A DNA stretch of 64,000 nucleotides from Porpolomopsis calyptriformis (taxonomy: Eukaryota; Basidiomycota; Agaricomycetes; Agaricales; Hygrophoraceae), in NCBI GenBank assembly GCA_951640195.1, contig OX621169.1, forward strand, positions 434,001 through 498,000, read 5' to 3'. The notes under the pieces are model-generated. The model had not been told where the DNA came from, searched no databases, and was given only the letters and a program-made list of their open reading frames with translations. Of this stretch, positions 1 through 10,627 are shown in pieces (within the stretch, counting starts at the first letter, position 1; each line of letters starts with the position of its first letter). The translations under genes and the position numbers were made by a program.

Positions 1-186
1 GGAAAGTATGTATCATTTCCATGGTGGACGGGTCCATGCTCCCTACAATGAGAAGTTAACGGTCGCATTCGAGTGGATGGCAGTCAACTTACCGGCAGAA
101 AGGCGATTGCCATGGACTTCGCTAACGAGCGAGTCCTGGAACTGGGCATCTACAGGCTCTTGCACTGGCTGTGTAGGGTATAGCCG

Positions 187-665
187 ATGATCAGTCGCAG
201 GACCCAAGACCAAAGAAGACAAACCACTTTAGCAACCGAGTTGTGTTTAGTGCGGCGTCGATCATGCTCTCCAGTCATACCTTGGCTCGTAGGCTCCTGT
301 ATCTGTAACGCGGGTGGTCAGCCGCGAGACAAAATCATGGCACAAGATCAAAGAAAGACGAACAGCGCTGGCAATCAGCTTGAGGATTAGAATGATATCT
401 GCTTGGGTATTCGCAGGCCCTTGCTAATGAAAGTTACAACTGATAGTTAGCCTGCAAGACAAATCATGGCAAAAATGAACAACCTTAGCAATTGGCGATC
501 GAATCATCTCTGAATTCATTAAAGCCTGGAGCTCGGTATTGCTTGGCAATGGCTGGTCTTCCTCTTGCCCATTCTAAGATATGACCGACGGCTGACTGTA
601 AGACAAATATAATATAGGATCAAAGAAAAAACGAACGGTCTTTGGATTCAACTGGGAGTTGAGGT
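187..665. repeat. Degenerate tandem repeat, about four units of 125-145 bp
   Basis: Four related blocks start near 187, 312, 440 and 585. Each has a core like (C)AAGACAAAtcATGG followed by ATCAAAGAAAgACGAAC and an AGCAAT-like tail. Divergence between units is high, so the array is old. No reading frame is conserved across units. It lies upstream of the broken WD40 gene tail; no function is visible. Confidence 0.5.
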
Positions 666-949
666 AATCAAGAATGGCTTTAGCAGAGTCCATGAGATGA
701 TTCCGAGAGAAGGAAGAGGGTTTTATAAATCTCAAGGAGAGGGAGGGACACGCATCGAATTTTATCTTGCCACGAATGACGCAAGGGTTGGCATGGTAAA
801 GACGTCCAATGGCACAGCACCCATTCATGGCTGGCTGAGCTTCAGTAACGGTCCAAATTCAACCGGGTGGGTATATTGCAGATCGGGCTGCTTGAGGCCG
901 CGCCCGTGTGGGAGTGGCAACACTATGGAATGACATCTGCACAAATATA
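666..949. other. Gene-free stretch before the WD40 remnant
   Basis: Short open frames occur on both strands, but none resembles a known protein and none has plausible splice signals. It may be remnant sequence of the gene whose tail follows, but no NACHT or WD40 similarity can be read here. Confidence 0.4.
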
Positions 950-1641
950 GTCGCTCCATAGTGTACGTCTTCTCACTCTCATCGGGCATTTCAATTCGGT
1001 CAAATCGGTCGTGTTTTCCCCTGATGGCATGCGCATCATTTCTGGATCTGGTGACAAAACTGTTTGGCTTTGGGACGCAGTCAGCGGTGCACATCTGAAT
1101 ACTTTCAATGGACATTCCGACCGGGTAAACTCAGTCGCATTTTGCCCCGATGGCACGCGTATCATTTCTGGATCTGGTGACAAAACTGTTCGGCTGTGCA
1201 CATCTGATCACTTTGAATACTTTGAACACTTTGATGGGGATTCGCAGAATGGACATTTCGGTCGCCTTTTCCCCTGATGGGATATGTATCGTTTCCGGAT
1301 ACGATGACAACATTCTGCTATGGGACGCAGTCAGTGGTGCACATTTGAAGACCTTCGACTTATATTCCATCAATGTTTCATCAATCGCCCAATCCTACAG
1401 TGTCTTCCGGAACTCGTTGTTTACCAATAGCCCAAACTCAACCAGTCCGATATTCGGTTATATCACAAAGGACGACTGGGTGCACTCCCTCACTCTGAAT
1501 CGACGTATTTGTCAGGTTCCGGTCTCTCTCAGACCACTCAAGTTGGCTGTAAACGGAGCTCGCGCAGCTTTTGCCACAACGGATGGTCGTGTCGTTATCC
1601 TTGATTTTACAGGTATAGAGGCCTATTTTCGTAACCTGTAG
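950..1641 (+). pseudogene. Broken 3' tail of an NLR-type WD40 gene
   Basis: Two and a half WD40 repeats can be read (GHxxxVxSVxFSPDGxRIISGSGDKTVxLWD). A unique C-terminal segment follows, ending in DFTGIEAYFRNL, nearly identical to the end of the intact NLR at 10628-14442 (DFTGMEAYFRNL). Around 1192-1200 the frame shifts and the WDAVSG part of one repeat is missing; the next frame resumes with GAHL/ITLNTL. No NACHT domain lies upstream, only a few repeats remain, and the orientation is opposite to the intact gene. This is a truncated, frameshifted paralogue, consistent with birth-and-death evolution of fungal NLRs. Confidence 0.85.
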
Positions 1642-1752
1642 CTTTCCTGGAGCACCTCGTCGTTCTCTCTCGTACAACTTTCTTATGGTACAGTCATAGA
1701 TACACGGGGAATGTCAAATACAGAACGTCGTACAATTATAAACAAAACAAAA

Positions 1753-2671
1753 TTATTTAGCTGATGCCGCCTTGGAGGAAGGTTTCCTCTTCGTAGGTTT
1801 AGATCGCGATTTAGTTGGACCGGTTACGGCCTAAACACAATCAGAACGATCTCGCGTGTAGCTGATCGAAAAAAAACCCTCTTACCTTCTTTGCTTTCTT
1901 CGTAGGAGACGTTCTCTTAGTCGCGGCCGCCTTCTTCGCCCTCCGACCCGACTTGGCGGCAGATTTGTATTTCTTGGTGGTGGGCTTGCGCGGGGTGACG
2001 GCAGATTCAGGTTTAGTTTTGGCTGATGCTAAACGGGTGGTGGTAGTAGTTGATTTCTTGGACGGTTTCGTGGTTGCGCTCTTGGTCGATGTCGGTTTTT
2101 TATGTGTAAGGCTGTTGTTCTAAATATCAAAATAAATGAGGATAGGAGAAGTAGGACAAGGAGATGAGACAAACTTCTTTAGCGGAATCTGTTCGTATTT
2201 TTGAGGCTAGTTTGACTTTCCCGGAGGGACCTTTGGATGGGGAAAGAGTTGAGTTTTGAAGGAAAGGTGGTGGTGGAGGGAAGAGAGGTACCTTTCGGTA
2301 AAGAGAACGTTCCCTTTTCTGCGCCGTGGGATATGGCCCTGTTAAGCTGGCTAGCGGCGGCGGCGTTCATCTCTACTTGATAATTATCTTGGACAAACTG
2401 GGGTGATGGGCTGTTATGAGCGCAGGAATGGTGACGGGGTGTGGGGTCAAACCTTTTTGATGATAGGCCGGGATACTCCAGACCGAGCGGCCTCGGAGTG
2501 TGCGGTGATACATTCCTGCGGTTGAGCGATTCGAGAGGTTTAGTTTGGGAGAGAGAGGTCGGGACGGACCTTGATCATGTCGACCCAGGCGGGATGGGAG
2601 GCTGGAGAGGGATGGGCATGTCGTTTGGTAGCTGCAGTCTTTGCGGGGGCCTTGCTTGACGATATGGCCAT
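1753..2671 (-). CDS. Linker histone H1 (paralogue A)
   Basis: This gene encodes a nuclear linker histone that binds nucleosomal linker DNA and compacts chromatin. Six exons can be placed: 2570-2671, 2453-2515, 2292-2397, 2175-2230, 1886-2119 and 1753-1830 (212 aa). The winged-helix (H15) core is visible in HPAWVDMIK, ECITAHSEAARSGVSRPIIKK, the LNRAISHGAEKGTF stretch and LPKGPSGKVKLA. The C-terminal half is a typical Lys/Ser/Thr/Pro-rich tail. Every intron has GT-AG ends and the frame closes exactly. The start is the ATG before AISSSKAPAK. An extra intron splits the KG|PSG motif, which is uninterrupted in paralogue B at 4977-5866. It is transcribed away from the acyl-CoA-synthetase-like gene, with 371 bp between start codons. 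Confidence 0.92.
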
Positions 2672-2718
2672 TTCAGGTGGTGGGTGAGTTGGTGGAGGAG
2701 GATCCAGACAGAGCTGGG

Positions 2719-2737
2719 TTTTATACACTGTCACGTG
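2719..2737 (-). promoter_or_regulatory. H1-A core promoter: CACGTGAC box plus TATA box
   Basis: Read on the minus strand, CACGTGAC (2730-2737) precedes TATAAAA (2719-2725), about 50 bp upstream of the H1-A start codon. The same CACGTGAC plus TATA arrangement precedes the second H1 gene, which supports a shared control element. The factor that binds is unknown; CACGTG is the classic bHLH E-box core. Confidence 0.6.
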
Positions 2738-3042
2738 TGGAGGCTATCTTGCGCACGGACGCTGGACGTTGAATGCATGCGTGTGGGTGATAATTTGGGG
2801 GTAGGACCGGGGGGTGAAGGGTGTAAGAGGTGGCAGAGGCGGTGCGAGGCACACACCTAGACAGAGTATTCGTCGTGCGATACCGCGAACGCGTCTTTGG
2901 GTCTTTCTTTGACCGTTTGGCCGTCAAGAAGAGCGAGGAGGGCATGAAGAAACGAAGGAGGTCAGTGAGCGAAAATAAATAAATAAATAGACGACGCCAC
3001 CGAACCCGGTCGTCCTCGTACCTCCTCCGTCTTTGGCGTGAA

Positions 3043-4800
3043 ATGGCTCTCTCGTTCCCACTCTCAGAGTACATCCTCACAGATGACCTTACGATTCTCC
3101 TTGCGCTCGTAGCTATCACCATCACCCTCCTTCATAGCCTGTACAAGCCGCTGCCTCTCCTGCACCCGATCCTGCTCGGGAGGCAGAGCGACGTCGGTCG
3201 TGTGAGGCTTGCGTCCGAAAGCGCCGTTTACAGAAACTATGGAACGGGTTTAATGGGAAGGGTACGATCAATTCCATGCTCCTCGTTCTTTTTTTGTCCA
3301 TATTCCTCGCCGTTAGTTCCCATTGCGACCCGCTAAAGACGTCCACGTTCTACTCGACCTCCTCAAGCCAGATGACGACAAGCCACGGACGCTCTGGTCT
3401 ACCAAAGTAATTTATTCCGTCCTTTCTCTCTCTGGATCGTTTAACACCACTCGCAGATCACAAACACTCAACTCAAAAATCGCGTTGCCGCATTCAGCAC
3501 TGGGCTTGCCAAGCTTGTACCCAAGCAATCCAACGTATTCATCTTGCTAGACGACTCTCTCGGTAAGTTTTTCCTTCCCTCGAAAGTACAATTTTGTACG
3601 TGTGACACCAGAATTTTTGATCGCGGACCTCGCCCTTGCCTCTCTCTCGATCACTTCCATCACACTCTCCTCGACCTCGCTCATCCGTCCCTGCCTGAAA
3701 GCACACCCGCACGCGGCGGTGATCACCTCTGCCAGTTTTCTTCCACACCTTCTCGACCAGACCGGGGACGGTCGTCCGATCATCCTCACGGACCTTCCTC
3801 CTCCTGACGCGAGCGGTGCCAACGTGCTCTCATGGGCTGAGATTGAAAACGGTGGTGGGCCCGCCTCTTTTCCGCCTGTCACAGGCTCGAGTGGGGATGT
3901 GTTCACTATGGCGTATTCGACCGGATCCCAGGGTGAGGTGCGGGGTGTGTCATTCACGCATGAGAATCTGACGGCGGGGGTGGCCGCTGTGCGGGCGATG
4001 ATCCTCCCGACGGGGGGTGGGGCGTCGTGTGAGCATGTGGTATCGGCGTTTCCGCTCGGGACACCGTTTGGACGGGCGGTTGCGTATGCGGCTCTGTGGG
4101 AGGGGGCGGGAGTGGGTGCGTCTCCGGGTACTGAGGAGGGTGTGGGATGGTGGGTGGAGATGCCGTACCCGACGGTGTTGTTCATTCGACCTGGGCATCT
4201 CGGTGCGCTTAGTCGGGCTGTTGTGGAAGGGTCGGTGGGAAGGAACGGGGTGATGCATCGGTTTGGGTGGCGGCAAAAGCTGGGGAGTCTGATCGAAGGG
4301 TTTGTGACGAGGGAGAGCGTGTGGGATCGGTGGGTGTTTGATGGTGCGAGGGAACGGGTGATGGGGGCGGGGGCGAGAGCGTTGAGAGCTGTGGTTGTTA
4401 GTGGAGGTAAGGATGAGTGATTGACAATGTTTTGTGAGCTAACCGATGGGTAGGACCGGTGGAGACGAAGGTGATGGTGGAGGCGAGGATCGCGTTGTCG
4501 GTTCCGGTTGTGAACGCGTATACGGACGGGCTGGTGATGGGACCGGTGCTGGCGTCGCATGCGCTGGACGTGCAGCAATTTCCGACGGAGGTGGTGGCGC
4601 ATGTAGGTCCGCCGGGGGTGAATGTGGAGGTGAAGTTGGTGGGGGTGGATGATGAGAAGGTAGAAAAGGGAGAAGATCCCGTGGGTGTGCTGGTGGTGCG
4701 GGGACCGCCGGTCGGGAAGGTGTTGGGTTGTGAAGGTGAATGGAGTGATACGGGGACGAAGGGGAGTGTGAGGAGGAACGGAACATTAATAATTAAATAA
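3043..4800 (+). CDS. Membrane-anchored AMP-binding (acyl-CoA synthetase-like) protein
   Basis: This is probably a member of the adenylate-forming superfamily (fatty acyl-CoA synthetase-like). Five exons (3043-3261, 3317-3406, 3457-3562, 3612-4406, 4454-4800) give 518 aa. The N-terminus carries a hydrophobic segment (ILLALVAITITLLHSL, about residues 18-33), likely a membrane anchor. The ATP-binding P-loop motif appears in a degenerate form, AYSTGSQGEVRGVSFTHENL, near residue 240. The end (EWSDTGTKGSVRRNGTL) matches the TGD-W-x-x-G-T-L region of the superfamily, but the protein stops there without the C-terminal lid subdomain. From memory, a lidless form may be normal in this fungal family, but I cannot confirm it. 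The Lys-poor P-loop and missing lid make catalysis uncertain. Confidence 0.8.
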
Positions 4801-4892
4801 AAATGTTATTCCTAATTTGGAGTTAATTCGATCGAGGAGAACACGTGTTGTGGAGTGGCTGTGCATAATTTTAACAATGACGCGTAATGGTA

Positions 4893-4924
4893 CACGTGAC
4901 TTTACGCGCCGAATTGGTATAAAT
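4893..4924 (+). promoter_or_regulatory. H1-B core promoter: CACGTGAC box plus TATA box
   Basis: CACGTGAC (4893-4900) lies 17 bp before TATAAAT (4918-4924), 53 bp upstream of the H1-B start codon. A further CACGTG occurs at 4842-4847. This mirrors the promoter of the paralogous H1 gene at 1753-2671. Confidence 0.6.
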
Positions 4925-4976
4925 TGAGCTGACGAATTGTTGTTTAGGAGAGTTTTGTTCTTTAAACCTTACCACG

Positions 4977-5866
4977 ATGTCATCTCCTACACCTGAATTA
5001 CCTGGGTCTATCTCTGCACCTGTATCTGAGCGAGCTGTTGTGGAATCGAAGACGAAGGCGAAGGCGAAGACGACGAAGAAGGTGGCTGCCACTGCTGTAG
5101 CGAAGAAGAAGAAGACGACGAAACCGGTGTCAAAGACGAAAGTAGCGTCTCACCCTTCATGGAAGGAAATTATCACTGTACGTGGTTTGCGTCGGGGTGA
5201 TGACAGCTAATGGATGGGTTACAGGAATGCATTGCTGCACATCCTGATGATGCTCGCACGGGAGTGTCACGTAGCACGATCAAGAAGGTGAGTCGTCATG
5301 TGGGCTTTGGACTGTGCTGACGATGATGTAGTATGCGGAAGACACGTATGAACTGGATGTGTCTGGAACGAACCTGTACCAGTTGAATCGGGCGATTGCG
5401 ACTGGGGCTGAGAATGGTGCGTTTGTGCTGCCGAAAGGACCGTCTGGCAAGGTGAAGCTTGCGCCCAAGGCGAAGGCGGGTGCGGCGAAAGAGGTGAGTC
5501 ATTTTATATTGTGAAGGGATTGTACTGATGTGTGTAGAATTCGAAACCTGCGAGCACGAGGAGGGCGGTGAAGGTGACAGCCGCGAAAGCCACAAAGGTC
5601 GCGAAGGTGACGAAGGTGACGAAGACGGTTACCAAAGCGGTTACAAAAACACCGAAGACGAAGGCCAAGGCCAAGGCACCCAAGACACCCACCAAGAAAC
5701 CGACATCGAGAAAACCATCAAGCAAGAGCGTAAAGAAAAAGGTAATATTATAATTAAATATTCAACCCCATACTCATTCGTTCAGATTGTCCCTCAGTTA
5801 CCCAGTCCTAAAATCAAGACGGTGATTACCAAGAGTGGAAGGACAAGTACCCGAAGAATGATGTAA
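4977..5866 (+). CDS. Linker histone H1 (paralogue B)
   Basis: This gene encodes a chromatin linker histone. Five exons (4977-5177, 5225-5287, 5332-5493, 5538-5741, 5786-5866) give 236 aa. The H15 winged-helix core reads HPSWKEIIT, ECIAAHPDDARTGVSRSTIKK, YAEDTYELD and LNRAIATGAENGAFVLPKGP. It is flanked by a Lys-rich N-terminal arm (KTKAKAKTTKK) and a long Lys/Thr/Ala/Pro tail with KTPTKK-type repeats. Three intron positions match paralogue A, but the intron in the KGPSG codons is absent. The two H1 genes flank the AMP-binding gene and share promoter motifs, suggesting an ancient local duplication. Confidence 0.93.
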
Positions 5867-6093
5867 TTAATTGATTTGTATTTGTATTTATTTTGATATA
5901 TTTTTGTTTGTAATGAATTGAGTTTCGGCCATCTCCATAAATAAATAATTTCATATTTTTTCTTTTCCTGTTCCTGCTCTTGCTCCTCCTCGCTCTTACT
6001 CCCTTCCTCCTCGTTCCCCCCCTTCAATCACTCCCCCATTCTCGTTATCGCTGGCCGACTACTTCAGTCGTAACGATTCCTTTTCACCTATTA

Positions 6094-9000
6094 ATGCTAC
6101 ACCTTCCATCCGCTCCCTCCACCTCCCAACACCAACACCACCAGCCCAGCCCAGCTCTCGTTCAGCATTCATATGGCACTAGAATACGTCAAAACTCTGT
6201 AATAAAGCCCTCCGCTCGTCTCCGTCAGAGCCCAGATCCAACACCACCCCCTTCCGCTCGAAAACCAAGACCCGCAGCAGCCCGCACCAACAAGTCATCC
6301 TCCCTCGATCCCATCCCCCTCTTCCCCCCTCCCAATGTCACTCTCCACCCCGAGGACGCCAACAGCAAGGTCTTTCTCGCCATCGGCCGTTCCTTCTTCT
6401 CCGTCGTACGTCCCCTTCCTTTGTGCCCTTTCTCACTCTCACCTCTGCCCCCCCCCCAGAACAATTGCGCAATGACCATCAAGGATCTCGCCGAGATGAC
6501 TCTCAAGTTTGGCTTGATGTGCCAAAAGTCCGTCCTTCTCTCTTTCCCGTCTACTCCCCCCTCACTCATTCCCTTCTCAGCGTGTCCGCCGCAGGCCAAG
6601 CCATCACAACCTATATCCGCTCCCACATGCAACGTTGTGATGCCCAACAAGACCATCCCCTCCTCTTACGCCACACCCTCTCTGGCACTTCTGACGACGA
6701 CGACCTTCTGCCCGCACTTCATTCACGCTCCGGAGGCGCTCATTCCAATCTCAACCCAGACAACAATAGAGCCACCAACTTTAGAAGGGGTACCATCGTA
6801 TGGTATCTCAGCAAAGCCACCGGCGCACCCTGCCCCTTTGCCAGGGCCGGAATCCGTCTTTGCGAATACACCGAGAACGGCAAGGTCGGCCCACCCACCG
6901 ATTTCAAAGATAGACATCGCCCACGGAGACCCGAAATCTGTGGCCAGAAACGCAAACGGCTCTTGAGAGCCTCCGCAACCACCACTCACTCCGACTCGGA
7001 TTCAGACTCCACCAGCGACGGGAGACCACCACCCAAGGTCAAGTTGACTTTACGTTTGAGGCCATGTCTTTCTGCTTCTGCTTCCGCTCCTAACCCTTCC
7101 TCTTCCCCTCCCCCCGAGCTCATCGATCTCTCCAACGAACCTGATTCTATTGACTGCGCTCGTGATTCAATGTCCGTAGACGACAGTTCCGATGACGAAG
7201 AAGAATGTGATAAATCACCCGAACCCCCCTGGTCCCTACCACCCTACCCTCGCCGATCCATATCTATTCCATGCTACACGCCCATCACTGACAGTCCCTA
7301 CTCTTTCTTCCCTCAACCCCCTTCCTCATTCCGCCGCTTCCCTTCCGTGCCCTCCAGTATCGCCTCCCCTCCCCCAAACTCGGAAGAAGAGGACGACGAC
7401 TATCATATCACCATGACCGGCTCCCGCGATCCACTACGCGATAACCCTGATCCCGACCTCGATTGGGATCTCGACCTCGATAGCGATGGTGAAGCTGATG
7501 GCGAGACAGAGACCCAATGGGAAAGTCCCTGTCCTAGATCACCATCCGCCCCTATCTCAAACACTCTCCCCAGAGATGTCGTCGTGAAGCAAGAGACAAC
7601 GAGTGCCGTACAGGGCATGTTGGATGCATGGGATGACTTTGATTTCGGTATTTCCGATCGGAAATCACTTTCACACACCGCTTCCCTTGATGACCACTCG
7701 ACCCGTCATCATATCAAGGTGGAGTCGTTCGATCATTGGGATTGGCACGGTGCCTACACCAACCCAAGTCCGGATGGATCATCACCTATTCTTGGCTCGG
7801 AAGCCCTCATCAATGTCAAGCAGGAAGAATGTGATTTGGAATCAATCCTTGCGTCGCCATATGAACTCGTTCCGCCACCACCACCACCACCACCCGTCGG
7901 CGAGCACGATTTAATTTCCTCTTTGTCACCCCTCTCGACCGTTTCCGAAAACTATTCACTCTCTGCCCGTCGACATAGCGAGTGGACGACCGATTTCGAC
8001 GAAGGAACGACCAAGTTGGGTACAATTCGTGCTAGAGCCCAGACGTTTGCCTCTCTACCCTCACTACCCCGTCCCACTCAGGCCATTCCCATCAATCGTG
8101 ACTCTGATCCGGCACTACCACTGCCACCACTGCCTGCACCGCCTTCACCGACGTCTTCCTCATTCCTCGTCTCACTCATTCAATCGATGAACATGAGCTC
8201 GGTCGAGCAACTGCAGAACAATACGATCGCACCCTCGTCGTTGTTGATTTCGTCTACGGTGTCCCCTGATCAGAATGTTTACGCACCGCATGTGGTGGTT
8301 GTGCATACTTGCCAGCCTTGCAATCCGGCTATCAGTGCAACCCAAGTCGAAGGTGTGCTATTTCCATTCGATGATGATGATTTATTTATGCCTTTTATTA
8401 CAGGTATTTCAGTATATCAAATGGCCCTTGGCAACTCGACTCTACTCCGGCGCATCGACACCGATTTTGTCAATATCTCACCCATCGCCAGTTACCTTTC
8501 CATCCCTCTTCCTCCGCCAACGACAACGACGGTTGTCATCAAAGGGTCGGCTATTGTATCAGGCACATGGCTTCCGTTGGCATCGGCTCAAGCGTTCGTT
8601 CGTGAACACTCCCCCCTTCCAGGCAGTAGCGATGGCGGCGGGGGCTTATTGGACGTGTTCCTGTCGGATATTCTGTTTGAGCGGTTCCCGCCTGCGTTGC
8701 AAGATTTCCATAGGTCGAATACGCCCGCGCGGTTGCTGAACCAGTTCGGACCTCATTTTGGCTCTGCTGGGGCTGCTGCTGCTGCTGCGCTGGAGTCACC
8801 GCAGCGGGTAATGCCGGAATCAGCGGCGGCAAACACTTTCCGAACTGGCTCACCATCGTCTGCGAATAAGAGGTCACAGCCACTGTCGCTGTCGCAGCCG
8901 CAGCCGCAGAAGGAACCTGGGTCTGATTGGGATGTTATGCAGGACGATTTGAATTTGAGTTTGTTGCGGGTGGATTCGGGGGCTCGGCCGGTGGTCATGG

Positions 9001-9193
9001 TTGGCGCTTCATCTTCTTCTCCTTTGCCGATGGCGGTGCTGATACCGGGTGAGGAGGTGGATGGTGGCAATGTTGTGGATGACGACACGCCTCTTAGTGC
9101 GACTGAACAGGAAATGTTTCATGCGCTGTGCTCGATACCGGATTGGGAGAAGGAGAATTCGCCGCCGATGGGTACGATGACGGCCACGACGAT

Positions 9194-9225
<32 letters not shown>

Positions 9226-9494
9226 TGACGACGACGACCACGATGAAAGAGGATGAGCGGGTGATGTCCGCCGGTTGTTATACTGGCCCTGAAAGTCCGT
9301 TGGCGTCGTCAAAGCCCGCACCACCACCTCCACTGTCACCCACGTCAACGACAACGACAACGACAACGTCAGCGCCAGTGGGTGAACGACCGCTCCGGAG
9401 ATCGAAACGGGTGGCTAACGCGCAGGCGAATGCGGTCGCTGCCCAGACGAGAGCGAGTTCTAGACGGAGAAGTGCGCGGAATTCGTTGAATTGA
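6094..9494 (+). CDS. GDS1 winged-helix regulator with APSES/KilA-N-like segment
   Basis: This is a probable nuclear DNA-binding regulator. Four exons (6094-6405, 6460-6527, 6581-8352, 8404-9494) give 1080 aa. Residues about 90-250 carry the conserved GDS1-type winged-helix block of basidiomycetes (HPEDANSKVFLAIGRSF, MTIKDLAEMTLKFGLMCQ, QAITTYIRSHMQRC, FRRGTIVWYLSKATGAPCPF). Long acidic, Ser/Pro-rich and poly-Pro stretches follow. From about residue 718 the region VYQMALGNSTLLRRIDTDFVN ... VSGTWLPLASAQAFVRE resembles the LRR-x-D-x-x-VN and GTWVPLxxA signatures of APSES/KilA-N domains. A basic tail (RPLRRSKRVANAQ) may be a nuclear signal. The ACG/ATG repeat at 9175-9245 encodes a Met/Thr run. 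The start is the ATG at 6094; an in-frame ATG at 5980 is possible but has a hydrophobic, unsupported lead. The last intron is 51 bp and in frame, so retention would not stop translation. Confidence 0.85.
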
Positions 9495-10194
9495 TGATCA
9501 TTCTTTCTTCTCATTCGTCGTTCGTTCGTTCGTTGCTCATTTTTTTTTGGGAGGAAACTTTTTTCTCTTTTTTTTCGGACGCTTGATGTAATGGTTCTGG
9601 TGGTGCACTGTTAAAGTTTTTTTTTTCTGTTGCTTTGAACCTTACATGTATGTGTCCATCTTCATCGTCATCGTCGGCCGTTTTCTCTCTCTCTCTCCTC
9701 TCCAATCTGCTTTTTCTTTTTCCTTTCTCTTATTTTATTGAATGAAAGTACCTAGCCTGCTCACAACTGTTTCCATATTGTTGCGTTATGAATTTTTTTC
9801 TCTTTTCTTTTCTTTTCGTCTTCGTTTTCTTTTTTTTTTTTTTTTTTGAGGTGTGGGTGGGGGGGGGTTACTCTCAGATCCACAGTTTTTCGCCCCCCCC
9901 GCCCCCCCCTCTCGACCTCCTCTCTGCTTGGGGCATCCCCCCTCCGTCTCTTTCTCTGTGTCTTTTTTTTTTTTACTTCGTTAGAATTTGTAGCAGATAC
10001 ATATTTTATGATATCGTCTCTCGAGTCCAGATACCCCCCCCCCTCTCCCCACCACCTCCACTCTCCATGTTATGATAGTCCGTCCCCCCTTTGACGTTTA
10101 TAATAAATGACATTCCGTCCGCAGCAAGGTGAAAGGTTCAGTATATGATTCAACAAGGTCTTTCTTTTCACTCTGAAATTTGAAACTAGCTATT
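8325..10194 (+). repeat. Segmental duplication, copy 1 (source)
   Basis: This segment covers the 3' part of the GDS1-domain gene from just before its last intron, the whole last exon, and about 700 bp of downstream DNA. It matches 15403-17172 at high identity. Identity starts at CCGGCTATCAG and ends at GAAACTAGCTAT. As it lies inside an intact gene, this copy is the donor. Confidence 0.93.
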
Positions 10195-10627
10195 CACGTA
10201 TGGCACTTGTGCCGGGTGCGCATGCGCACATTCGTAGTATACCTTAAACAAGGTCACTCCACAACTGACAATTATGACGGACCGTGCATTTTTTCGTGGG
10301 AGTCTTTCACATCTCGCTGGGACGCCCATGTGTCCATTTATATCCGAATAGATAGAACCCTTCTAATGGTCTCCACCATCGTTCTGTTTCTATATAATCG
10401 CTGACGAATAAATCCTGTATTTCAATCACCCTTTCGGCAACAAGGTTCACTGCCGTCAAAGAACGGCGCTAAATCTAGTATGGGGGAGCACTGCTAGCGT
10501 GAACGCCATAGATAGCACCATCAAACGTCTTATATGATCGGAGGCTTTGTTTTTGTGACGGAAGGCAACTCAAAAAGTTTTTATAATTGATAAATTTAAA
10601 AGAGCAAACTTGTCAACGGTGGGGAGG
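9495..10627. other. Intergenic region between convergent genes
   Basis: This is the 3' flank of the GDS1-domain gene facing the 3' end of the NLR. It contains TTCG/CGTT microsatellite DNA (9520-9540) and several long T or pyrimidine runs (9541-9575, 9785-9850, 9890-9910, 9960-9975), probably 3'UTR and terminator-like sequence. Positions up to 10194 are duplicated at 16486-17172. No gene is seen. Confidence 0.5.

Noticed and set aside
5980..6093. Upstream in-frame ATG as start of the GDS1-domain protein
   Set aside because: It would add a hydrophobic Leu/Pro lead unlike the rest of the protein. The ATG at 6094 precedes the HSYGTRIRQNS-type segment; 5980 cannot be fully excluded.
6225..6656. 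Minus-strand ORF of 143 aa opposite the GDS1-domain gene
   Set aside because: It is a Gly/Arg-rich mirror of the Pro/Ser-rich coding strand and has no motifs or splice logic.
8551..9366. Minus-strand Ser- and Gln-rich ORFs in the GDS1-domain gene and their copies at 15629-16357
   Set aside because: They are shadows of GAC/ACG/CTG repeats on the coding strand.
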